A stretch of 64,000 nt of DNA from Brachypterus glaber. Taxonomy: Eukaryota; Arthropoda; Insecta; Coleoptera; Kateretidae. Position 1 is the stretch's first letter; every line of letters begins with the position of its first letter. Below, piece by piece: positions 32,101 to 43,200 of the stretch. The stretch covers positions 7,045,340 through 7,109,339 of the forward strand of contig OY294050.1 in assembly GCA_958510825.1 (NCBI GenBank). The letters run 5' to 3'. The position numbers and the translations under genes are program-made. The notes beneath the pieces were generated by a model. It did no database searches. It was not told where the DNA came from and saw only the letters and a program-made list of their open reading frames with translations.

Positions 32101-32946
32101 AGATGGCTCTAGTGTACAATAGTGCCGATGTTTTGACAGGGTGCTTGCAACGTTTCATCTAGTTTATCATGTAAATGTAGTCTATGAAACAAAGTATACT
32201 CACATTTTGTAAATGTTCAACATTGCCATTTAAATACGGTTTCTTATCATTAAAATACACCTATAAAAAAAAATTAAAATAATAATCACCTAATTATAAA
32301 AATTTATCAGAAGTCATATTTTATTTTCCATTATAAATCACATACAATCATCACATAATAGGTTTTTACTTTTTTGGACAATTTTTTTCTCAGAACATGG
32401 TTTTCAAGAAAGTATTTCAAATATAGTGAAGCTGAGCTTACACCGTAAGCTTTATATGTCCTAGTCTTAAACCCGTTGCACTTGATAATAGTTTCACACT
32501 ATGCAAGGTAAGACAAAATTAGAAAATTCAATCACCATCATTTTATTGGTTAATTCGTCTTGCCTCGCACTTGCATAGCATGTCATATGTATCGCCTATG
32601 ATTTATTTTGTACATAATATCTACTTTTTGTGGGTCAGTACAAAATCATAAGCTCAAGAATCCTTGTAGCATTGCATATGTGCAATATAATAATAAATAT
32701 TTATATTAATAATTGGTTACTTACCGGTTTGTGATTGTTTAACACAGCCTGTTTATTGTTTACATTATGTCCCATCTAAAAGAAAAAAAAATCGGTTAAA
32801 ATACATATTTTGAGGTTAGGTTTTTTCATGAAAACAAGTATTTTCAACCAAAAACTCACATTGTAACCATTTTTATCACTTAAATTAAAAGTTTTCTTAT
32901 TAATTTCAACATTTTTAACACACTCAGTTACACACTCCTGGTCCAT
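23190..32946 (-). CDS. lace: Serine palmitoyltransferase subunit 2 (long-chain base subunit 2)
   Basis: This PLP-dependent enzyme subunit condenses L-serine with palmitoyl-CoA, the first step of sphingolipid synthesis, at the endoplasmic reticulum with subunit 1. Minus-strand exons: 32946-32860, 32775-32725, 32260-32204, 30071-29749, 26968-26844, 26337-26098, 25941-25604, 24736-24474, 23427-23190 (TAA). All are GT..AG and phases match, giving 573 residues, close to known subunit 2 proteins. Seen in order: a poorly conserved N-terminus; one membrane segment about 86-108 ([20 protein letters not shown]); [53 protein letters not shown]; and [13 protein letters not shown], whose K394 is the PLP lysine that distinguishes subunit 2 from subunit 1. 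[14 protein letters not shown] and GNEDSPVVP motifs follow. The first three small exons are supported by splice sites and phase only. Two TCAGT initiator-like motifs lie about 20 nt upstream of the ATG. Introns are full of MITEs. Confidence 0.93.
23640..24430. repeat. Dispersed repeat in intron 8 of serine palmitoyltransferase
   Basis: Shares blocks with 12.9-13.3 kb, in opposite orientation: TTTTTCTACGACTG near 23690, GTATAGTCTACAACACGT near 24270 and TTTTGACGTTTCTTAAAA near 24416. Non-coding. Confidence 0.45.
24877..25560 (+). mobile_element. GATGATTCTACAT element family, degenerate copy
   Basis: The left end CAGTCTTTTGGCGGAAAATA followed by GGGGATGATTCTACATTACA matches the left end of 57386-57967. 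The right part ends in TAAGGTTTTTAATTAATAAC. Lies in intron 7 of serine palmitoyltransferase. Confidence 0.6.
26985..27395 (-). mobile_element. Double-hairpin MITE family A, copy 2 (inverted)
   Basis: Inverse copy of 4561-4962 and 43096-43509, differing at scattered positions. One end (GAGCTCTCTACAACTAG) lies only about 20 nt from the 3' splice site of the serine palmitoyltransferase exon at 26968-26844, beside its polypyrimidine tract. Confidence 0.85.
27620..28760 (+). repeat. Repeat-derived intron sequence with GCACTAAGTC motifs
   Basis: 27620-27850 matches the 2100-2640 repeat. A block CGTCGGCTTACAAGTAAAGA followed by GCACTAAGTC occurs at about 27862 and 28104, and CACTAAGTGCACTAAGTGAC lies near 28712. 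No coding exon seen. Confidence 0.55.
29040..29690 (-). mobile_element. GATGATTCTACAT element family, inverted copy
   Basis: 29180-29275 is the inverse of about 57665-57755 (ATATTAAAGGAGTAATAG; GGCACAAAATGTTACTTCC). It also has the shared TTATTAATTAAAAACCTTAT block. Close to the acceptor side of intron 4 of serine palmitoyltransferase. Confidence 0.6.
30236..30658. mobile_element. Foldback element with arms of about 185 bp
   Basis: ACACAGGT at 30236 and ACCTGTGT at 30658. Arms contain AGTCAGGACTATTTGACCGG, CAGATCCCGGGGT, CATCACGTCAGGAAAACGAG and their inverted partners, nearly identical, around a central spacer of about 50 bp. Located in intron 3 of serine palmitoyltransferase. Confidence 0.85.
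31270..32203. other. Intron 3 of serine palmitoyltransferase, remaining part
   Basis: No exon seen. There is a perfect hairpin TACATCGGCACT..AGTGCCGATGTA at about 31465-31500 and another AGTGCCGATG near 32120, with a GTCTGTCTGTCTC microsatellite near 31606. Confidence 0.45.
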
Positions 32947-34294
32947 TGCAGAAATTTGACTGAAACTGAAATTATTCTAACCTACAAATTACTACGCATG
33001 CGCGCACATGCGGTAAATTTTATAAAATTAATTTCATTGGATAATGCCAAGGGCAGGAAATATTAACTTTTGTGGCGTGATTTCCTGTGCTAAAGGGTCA
33101 TGGAAGAAGGGAACCTTACAAGGGACACAATATTCCATTTAAAGCATTTACACGACTGAAACTGTTGCCAAATTTTCCCCTCATGTTTCTATTTAACCAT
33201 TAATGCCAAAGTTGTTCTTTTTTATTTTTTTATGTAAACTTGTAAAAAAAAACGTTAACAAAAGTTGTAAAAAACCGTTTTAAAACAAAAAAAACGGCTT
33301 TTTACAACTCTAGATTCTAAAGAACAGTTCGATTATCGATCTTATTTTTTTCATATCGGATACCTATTTTGTTATCGGTTATAGTGCGCAAAAAAATGTG
33401 ACTTACAGATGAATAGACAGAGAAACAGAAATTCTCTCTATGGAATTCTGTTGCAAAAAAATGATTATTATTAATTTTTGGCGATTCCCATTAAAAACAG
33501 TTTATCAGAAGTTTTGTAAACTCATTAACTGTTTGTTTTTAATTGAATTTTCGCACGATTGTTCTAGATAATTTATTTATAGACTTGTGATTAATTTAAA
33601 TCAAAAAATACTTCGCAATATCTGTCTAACGGGAAGAATCGTGACTCATTCATAATTTATAGATAGAAGGGAGTACAATAAAATGCATGAAACCATAACC
33701 GTAGATTTTAAAAGGGGCTTAGTTAATTATAACTTTAAACAAACTATAATCTAATATTAAAATTTAAATAAATTATAGTGTTTATTTAGTTTTGCGAACT
33801 AGATATATGGTCTGTTTTTTCAAGCAAGATAGTAAATTAAAAATCGCACAGTAAGTATTTTTACAAGAGGTTCGAATAGTATATGTTTGTGTATAGAATA
33901 TAGTTGTTTTATAAAATAAACTACGCCGTATATTCGCACATCCAATATTCGAATCTGTTTTGAAAATATTCACTGTGCGATTTTTAATTTACTCTCTCGC
34001 TTGATGAAGCAGACCATAGTTGCCATACCAAACGTTTTTCCTCCCTAATTTTTAGTTACTTTTTACCAGATCGTAAAAAACGCCTGTAAATAAAAATTAA
34101 AATTTAGAACGCACCCCCTGTCTGGTGTTACGCCTATGGATTGGAACGTACCCCTACCACTTCTTGTAAACATCTGCACATCAGTTTTTTTTTTGACAGT
34201 TATTACCGGTACCAAGATTTCAGTGTAAAGTAAGAATAATTCTAAGTAAAATAAAGGATTTTTGAGTGTTTTTTGGTTTAAAATTTGTAAAAGT
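32947..34294. promoter_or_regulatory. Divergent intergenic region between serine palmitoyltransferase and the reticulon-like gene
   Basis: About 1.35 kb separates two start codons pointing away from each other. The minus side has TCAGT motifs near 32959-32970 and a CATGCGCGCACATGCG palindrome-like GC patch just upstream. The plus side has TTTCAGTGT near 34218-34226, 75 nt before the reticulon-like ATG. I see no clear TATA box. A foldback (33807-34017) and a hairpin (about 33264-33306) lie between. Confidence 0.5.
33807..34017. repeat. Foldback element in the divergent promoter region
   Basis: ATGGTCTG..AGTAAATTAAAAATCGCACAGT at 33807 and its inverse ACTGTGCGATTTTTAATTTA..CAGACCAT ending at 34017. 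Arms are about 47 bp. Confidence 0.7.
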
Positions 34295-37200
34295 ATGGAT
34301 GATTTTATGGGAGATGTTAAAAAAACGACAGAAAACGTGATGGAAGCAGCGAAAGAGGGTCTGAAACGAGAGGTCGATTCTTTGGACGATTTTGAACATC
34401 TTGGTCATGAAACTAGCCCGTCACAGGTAAATTAATTAAATATTTTTCTTCTTTATGTTTGTTTTTAATATTTTTTAATGGAAAATTTCGTATAAAATTA
34501 AAAATTTTCTCACAAATATTTGTTTTAAAAATTAATGAGTAAGCAAAGCAGGTGAATCAAGTTTATAAAAATATGCATATATTTTTTGTATGTGCATGCA
34601 GGTGTTTGTTCAATTATCTATTTCTATGGTATTTGGGGTGACATTGCTCCCAGTGTTTCAGACTCCCCATAATTTTAACAAATACTTGAAAAAAAAGTTC
34701 TGCCTTGGTTTTGCCCATACAATGTAGTTTGCGCTCAGGGCTAAATTTAGATTAGACTTAGACTTAAGTCTAGTTATGGGCGGGGTAATCGAGTTTTTTT
34801 AGGCGCATTCACCAAAAATTTAACAGTTTCTAGGAAAATTCATATATAAAAATCTATGACAAAGAATTTTTTTTTAGAAAAATTATATACAGAGCGTGTT
34901 AAAAGTCCGTAACTTTTGAACGGCTTAAGATATCAACTTGAAATTTAAAACACTAAAATAACATGACCAATATAATTTTTTACTATATATTTGATATGCT
35001 TAGGGGGTACATGGGAGACAGGGAGGCAAGGGGGGACATTTTTTTAATGGAAAGGGGAGTCGTTTTAAAGCCTTTAAAATTCCATATTTGACTATATTTT
35101 TAGTTTTTTAAACCTTTTTTTAAGGTTTTTATTTTTCAATTTTTTTTTGCTAAAAAATTCGACTTTTTAAGATTTTTTTTATAAAATTTTATTTATATCA
35201 TTTAAAATTGGCTTAAAAGTATAATTGGTCATGATTTGCATCATGAAATAAACCATTTTTTAAAAATTGTTTGATTTTTTTAAAGAAATCTTGATGAAAA
35301 TTTTTGATTTTAACCCTGTTTTAAACTCCCAAAAATTGCTCCAAAATAAATAAATATGTAGGCCAATAGAGAATTTTATAAGCTTTAAAATGATGTATCA
35401 CACAACCCCCCTTACTATTTAAAAAATTCTCCCCTTAACCTCCTGTCTCTATTGTGCCCCCTAAGCTTACCAAATATATACCAAAAATTATTTGGGTTGC
35501 TTTATTTGTTTGTTCTAAATTTCAAGTTGATATCTTAAGCCATTCAAAAGTTAAGGGGGGAGGGGCGGACTTTTGACACGCTCTGTAGAATAAGAATAAA
35601 GTTGTTTAAATACTTGCATTCTATACAATTTTTTACTACTTTTCTTAAAATTAGGTTCATGAGGGGGCAATTGGTTCAATCTGTAAAATAAAAATGATTG
35701 GCCTACCTACTTTTATAATAAAACTTTTAATAACAATGACATTAAAAAAAAAACTGATGACTATCAAATTATGAAGCTGAAGTTTTCAAAGTTTTTTTGC
35801 AACAAATAGTATATTAAAGTACTAGTTTCATAAGTTTTTAGCGCTTGAGTAAAAGTTTAGAAAACAAGCCGCTTGCGGCATTATGTCAAAAATCATGTTG
35901 GCGAGTTTGCTAGTGTAATTTTTTTTTTCAAAGGCTTGTAATTTATTTTTTTCCCCTTTTTTACCCGTTTTTGGTCGGAAAACTGGCATTTTTTTGTTTT
36001 TTTCACTAAAATACGCGTGGATTTTTTTTTTGATTTTTTTCTCATGTCGACACTAGCGAACTAAAGGACGTAATTTTTAACAAGACTGTTTTTGATTTTT
36101 GTGTGTTCGGACCATTGGGGGAGGAGCTATGGCTGGAACCGTTTGCCATGTTATTTTTGAGGTGTCTAACTTCAGCGCGTGCTGCACATTTATTTATGAT
36201 GGCAAAAAAATCAAAAAAACTTTGCTTAATACTTTGTAAAAAGTTTTGTACATAAAAATAATACAGGTCGTCTGAAAAAAAAAAATCAAAAAATCGTCAA
36301 TTTTTTGCCTCAAAAATCTGAAAAAACCCTTAAATAGATTTTCCGAGATTTTTTTGCATTTTTTGATGAACTTTAGGAGAAAGTACAGTTTTGCCGCTAG
36401 CGGTATTTTTTACGCACCTCTTGTCTCCAGGAAAACAAAACCGTCCCCACGTCAGACCTTCTGGGCGACTTCAACACAGCGGCGCGCGACCTGCCGGAAA
36501 AAATCAATAGAAAAGCGGAGGAAATTACAGGGGCCTTTCCTGCCGACGATTTTCTGTCATTCGGGAAAACCCAGCCCACCAGTTTCAGCCACGATTTCGG
36601 CGGAAAACCCAGCGAGAAAATGGACTCGAATCTTTTAGATTTTGGCAGCGAAAACAACGCTTTTCCGGACCGGCAGGAAGCGGATCAGAAATTGGATAAG
36701 TTTTTGAACGAGATGTCCCAGCCGTTTATTCCAGTTAAGGTGAGAATTGTGGTTTGGACTTGCCCAGTTTTGGGAAAAATTGATTAAACAGACTGTTGAA
36801 AATAATCCATAGTTCTCAGCTGGGATTGTTCAGGCTAAAAATCGGGGTGTTATATACACCCACCGTAACTTTTGAACGGGATAAGATATAAACTTTGTAT
36901 TTGAAATATGCATATCACACAACAAAAACTATCATTTGTCATATTTTTCAATTTTTGACTCTGTAAGAAGGCGCCAGGGAGGCAGTTGTGGGCAGTATTT
37001 TAAATGGCACCCTAGGTCTTGTGATAGGTCATTTTAAAGAGCTTAACATTCTCCATTTAACCACGTAACTATTTATTTTTTTGAATATTTTTTTAAAGAT
37101 TGTTTTTCTTCAAAATTGATGAAATTTTCAGTATTTTTGAAAAATTAATTTTGGAAAATTTGCGCAAAAAGGTCTCAATAGTTAATACATGGTGTATCAT

Positions 37201-40200
37201 CATGTTAAGACTAATTATTTATCATGTTCATGTAAAATTTTCAATATTTATGCACAAAATATTAAAAATTTAAATAATTTTAAAGAAAAAAAAAATTTAA
37301 AAAAAAATATTAAAAAATAAATAATTGCACAGTTAAATAAATAATTTTAATCTCTTTAAAATGAAGTATCCATGTTTTACATGTGTCAGTTTGTCTGTTC
37401 GGGAAATTTGTGTCCATAATAAATTGAGAACGCTTTGAGATAAAGATTTCAAATTTGTACCATAGATTTATTATCAAAAACTATCGGCATGGATTCTTTA
37501 TGGTAAAAATCTGTTGGGGGTAAAAATTAAAAAAATAATCAGTATATTTTTTTAATACATTATTTTTTCTCTTTAGTCGCAGGACTTGCAGCAAATGCAA
37601 GAAAAAACCGACTCATTTATGGACTTTGAGCGAGGCCACCCCATAGAGCCTCCCCAAAAACCAACCCCCCAATTCGTGAACAACTCCGATTCAATCGAGC
37701 GATATTCTGATTCCGAGCCCGAGGAGGATAACTTCAAACCGTCGAAATACGACGAACTTCCAAAAAAGAACGAACTTCCGGAGAGTTTCGGATCCACTGA
37801 AAACTTTAAACAAGTAAGTTTATTTATCATATTTTTTTTGATTACGTTTCCTAATTTCAAGTGAAATTTTTCAAAAGAAGACATCCATAAATTATACGCT
37901 TTTTTGTCATTTTGAACACCCCCCTCCCACTGTCACAAAGTGTCACGCCGGCACTGACACCTTTTTCCCCTATGTCACGTCACGTTGAATTATATTGTTT
38001 TTTCTCAAAAAAGTAAATACAATTTATTTAAATAGAAATTATAATTTATATATATATGTAGTATGCTGTACTGATAAGTGAAAGTACCTTACCCCTACGA
38101 TGGTTAGATACCAGTGCTTTTTTTTCAAATGTTACTCGTATTAATCCCAATTTTTGGAAAATGCAACTCCTGCTAAAGCAGTCGTTGCATTTTCGTCATT
38201 GGGATTAATATTCGTAAAATTTATATAAAAAACCACCGATACCTAACCTAGTATCACTTTTTGGAAAATGCAACTCCTGCTAAAGCAGTCGTTGCATTTT
38301 TGTCATTGGGATTAATTTTCGTAAAATTTATGTAAAAAACCACCGATACCTAACCTAGTATCACTTATGATATTACCCCTGATAATATCATAATAATCAA
38401 GGATAAGATTAAAAATTTATAATACCACAATATTTTTTTTGTGATTCGCGTTGCTCTAGACTCCCTTCCCCTGTTACAAAGTGTCACACACTAATCGCCA
38501 ATTATTTAGGATCTCTTTGGCGGTTAGCTCGTTTTGTTTTAGTTAAATCATTTATGTAAAAAACCACCGATACCTAACCTAGTATCACTTATGATATTAC
38601 CCCTGATAATATCATAATAATCAAGGATAAGATTAAAAATTTATAATGCCACAATATTTTTTTTGTGATTCGCGTTGCTCTAGACTCCCTTCCCCTGTTA
38701 CAAAGTGTCACACACTAATCGCCAATTATTTAGGATCTCTTTGGCGGTTAGCTCGTTTTGTTTTAGTTAAATCATTTTAATATTATGAATAACTATTAGA
38801 ATTTATTGAATAAAAATAAATTAAGTCCGACCTGATAAATTTTTAAAATGTTTTTTTTTTACCGTTTCACTCACATTTATGGTAGAAATTCGTAAATTTT
38901 AGTGTTAGGGACAACTTTGGCGGATTTTCGGCATTGGTTATAATCTTTTGATCATTTTGTATGCTCAAAGGGAAAAAAATAAGATTTAAAGCCCTTAAAA
39001 TTTTTCACTTAAAAAAAATTACATACAATTTTCAACGGTTTTTTACGATTTATGGTAATTTTACGAATTTTAGGGTCCCCCTTAGAGAAGTTTGACCACT
39101 CTCATATTTTCAGAATTTTTTAGTTGACACCCTAATGAAAATTTTAAGATAATAAAACAATAAAAGGTCCACCCTAGCATGGCATACTTTATGGATGTCC
39201 CCAAATCTGGATTTTTTCCATAAAAATATCCTTTTTTCAGGATGCATTTAAGGACGTAAAAGATTTCGAACCAGAAGTGGTCCCGGAATTGCCGAAAAAG
39301 GACTACAGCATAGTCCGACCGACCACGGCTGCCCCGGAGCCCCCAAAAGTTGAAAAATTCGAAGACTTTATGCCTGAACCCGTACAACCGGAAGCGCCCA
39401 AAGTTCCGGAACATAAACCGGAAAAGGTCCCTGAAAAGAAACCGGAACCACCGGTCACGGTTGAGCCGAAAAAAACCCACGACGTTGCCAAAGTTCTCGC
39501 CACTGATGCCGAAGTTATTTTCTGCAGAATGGGCTTGGGTAAGTCGTTTTTCTTTCTATTTCACAATTGTTTTAAGTCGGTCGATTCTTATGGCTCGTTT
39601 ATGCATGGTTATAGACTAATTAATAATAATAGTATAACCATGATGTTAGATTTATTTGTACAGTGTTGCTGTTATTATATTAACTGTTGAAAAAAGTGGC
39701 GTAATAATTAAAATAGTTTTGCGGTAGGTAACGCACGCTATATAACAAAACGTTTATATTGCTTCGGATTTCATAGTTTACTCTTTTTTGCTAGAAGATT
39801 TTTAGCAGAAATTATAATAGAGGTTAGGTTATTTTTTTTACCCATATTAAAAAAAAATACATTTCTTTAAAATAGTGTCTCACTCTTTAAATTTTATGCT
39901 TTGTGGCGAGAGATATTTTAACTTTAATTAATAATTGGATCCCGCTTATCGAAAAGGAACCAAGCGACATTTTTAACGAAATTTTGTTATGAATGGGAAT
40001 AGATTCTATAGGCTTACTACAACCTATTCCCATGCCTAAGAAAATTTCGTTTACATCAAAACTGTACACACCAGAAGAGCACCGTGTTGAGTATAAAAAC
40101 AGAAATAAAATAGTATATTACATAACTAGTGTGGAAAGTGACATGTACGAAATTTTCTTTTACTTTTAGTTTTCTTGGTATTTAAATTTTTAAAAAATAA

Positions 40201-43200
40201 AATATATTATTATAGTACCTAGCTGTTTAATGGGTTGCATATAACGCAAGCCTCTTGTGTAAATCAAGGCAACATTGACAGTTTGCTAATTAAATTAGAT
40301 TTCTCTAGATATGTTCCCATAAAAAACAGTAAAATTGTACTGTTTTACGATTTCATAAGAAAAATACCTTGTATTTTGATGTTTTTTATGAAATGTAAGG
40401 CAACTAAACCAAAAATTAAGTAATTTTATAAGGTTATAACTATAGTTTCTATTTTTGACATGAAGAATAGAAATATTTGGGTTGAAAAACATAAAGGGCT
40501 GTGGTGATGGAAAATGGCATATAAAACGAGGTGACCTAAATTCGTAGAATCTACAACGTAAATTAAGGCATACGTGAAATTAGGCAAACCTACATACATA
40601 AATATCAAACTAGGGTGATGTAAAAATATCAAACTAGTGTGATATATGGCGAAAAACTGTAAAAATTATGTAAAATGAGAAGTATTTATTGATTTGGTTC
40701 ATACAAAATCATTGAAAAGTTTCAAAATATAAAAGTTTTACTTGGTTATGTTGACATTCAAAAACAACCAAGCCAAATAAAATGTTTCAGTGTAAATCGG
40801 ACTTCGTGACATATTTAGCGCCAAATTAAAAAAAAAAATATGTGAAACGGGTACCTTTTTTAGACGGGTGGAAAAATGAGGAAACTTATAAAATAAGATA
40901 TCAAATTGACTTCACTTTTCCTGTATTTTTGGACCATACCCTTTTGTTTTTTCTTTGTAGCTTTATCGGATTGTTTTTCTGTTTATTAGAAATTTGAAAT
41001 TTATTAAAAATTAAAATTAATTGAAATTAATTTTACCTATCATTGAAATTTTAATAGTGACAAAATTTGACATATAATTTGTAATCTAAAAATATATCAA
41101 AATTTTTTAAAATGCCTATATCTCGGAACCTTATAGTCCTACAATAAAAAAGATCACATATGTTTTTATAGGGACTTAAACATTATTTTTAAAGAGTCCT
41201 ACTATAAATAATAAGTGAGATATCTCGAAAAATTATAGTTTTTGTCCATTTTGACCCCCTTGCCCTATGCTAATGTTAACCATAGTTGTGACTCGAGCAG
41301 AAAAGCTCCTAAATCGTTTTTTCAAATCGGACGTTCCGTTCGAAAGTTATAAGGTTTACATACAGACCGACAGACAGACAGACAGACAGGATTTTTTTAA
41401 CACCCACTTTTTTAATTTTCTCGACGTTCGACATTCTTGAGCAACAATAGTTATTTATGGTACTAGTGGGTAAATTAAGATATTGCCTTATAAACCTGCG
41501 AGGCGTCAGCCAAGCAGGTTAATTTTCGAGAGGGCAATATCGGTTTACCCATGAGTGCCATACAAGGTTTTATCCAATAAATAGCTTAGGAATTCATATT
41601 TTTATTAAAAATTTTAATGACATTTAAAAGAAAATAATTTGACAAGTGACAGTTGAGTGGGTAAAATAAATAATTATCCACTCAATAAAGTAAAAGTAAC
41701 GCGGGGTTTATTATTGAGTTTATCTATTTAAAATAAAGCTGTTAATTGTCTTATTATCTGTATGTATTGGATAAAAAATATTTTTCGGTCGATTTTAATA
41801 ATGGGTGTTTTCAGCCGTAAAAAAATCTTTTTTTGCAGAGCAGTGTAATAATTTTCTAACTTCATGACTATGAAGAGTGTAATAATGAAGTGAACCTGAT
41901 TAATTATTTTAGGCCGCGCTATTAATTATTAATTTAATTATATTTTTTTTTGCACATAAACATAAAAATAGCGTTATTCCTGCATACATTTATCGGTCTA
42001 AACGAAGGAAATTGTTACATATTAATTTTTTTCTTGGGTACACTGGCGTCCACAAGTCTGGGATCTATACTTTCTTAGAAGATAGTAAAAAAACATTTTT
42101 AAGAACAAGCTTTTATTTAAGTGCTCTAAAAAGAAGAAAATAAATTTTCAAGTAAATGAAACCCATCATTTTGTTACATTATACAATTTTATATGATATA
42201 AAAGCTTGTCGCGAGAATATATCTTGACACAAGTAATTCTAAGTAGAAATTTATGTATTTTTTATAAAAGAAACTTATACAGAAAAATCTCGTGAAAAGC
42301 TTTTATATCATATAAAATTGCATAATGTAACAAAATGGTGGGTTTGATTTACTTGAATTTTTTTTTTCTTCTCTTTAGAGCACTTAAATAAAAGCTTGTT
42401 CTAAAAAATATTTTTTTTACTATTAATGTATTTTTTCTTTTTTTAGTCGTCAAAATTTTGTAGGATACAAATTTTTTTTCAAATAGGGGCGCCGAACTAG
42501 AAGCTTGCTTCAGGGAGCCGAAAAGCAAAGGCCGGCCCTGTGTATTATTCAATGCATGGTAATCTATACATGTATATGATTGACTGACAGAATTGTTGAT
42601 GACTAAAAAAAAGGTCTCACATCCGATAAAAAGATGTGGGTAAAAAAGGGATTTTTTTATTTATTTTAGGGGTGGGGAGTTTGAGGGTAAATAATATATA
42701 AAATTGTATTGTCATCAGAGATACCGAATTTCAGCTTTACGTTTATTCTGTGGGTGAAACAGAGAAGGGGTTAACTTAGCCTTATACGCGTATGGGGGGT
42801 GATGCGGAAACAAGGGGGGATGTAAAATTTATTTTAAAATTTTATTATCACTAGATGAGTATGTAACCTAATTTTAGTTTTAAATGATCTCATGTGGGTA
42901 AAAATAGATTTTTTTTTAATTTTAGGGGTGGGGGTTGGGGAGTAAGTTTTATATAAAATTGTATTGACAGCCGAGTTAAGCATGTGTACCAAATTTTAGC
43001 TTTTTAAGTGTATTCTAAGTGGTCGAAAACGCAGATTTTTCCTAAAAAAACAAATAAATAAATAGCCAAAAATTGTAAGTTAAATAAAAGCTTGTAATGG
43101 CGATTTCTCCCGTTAGATTAGACAGGGACAAAAGTTCTACCCAAAAAGAATAGAAGACATACATACACGCCCACTTCCACCCAACCAAACAAATTCTGTA

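Noticed and set aside
36397..36657. Minus-strand frame opposite reticulon-like exon 2
   Set aside because: Shadow of the plus-strand exon, whose splice sites and phases fit the gene model.
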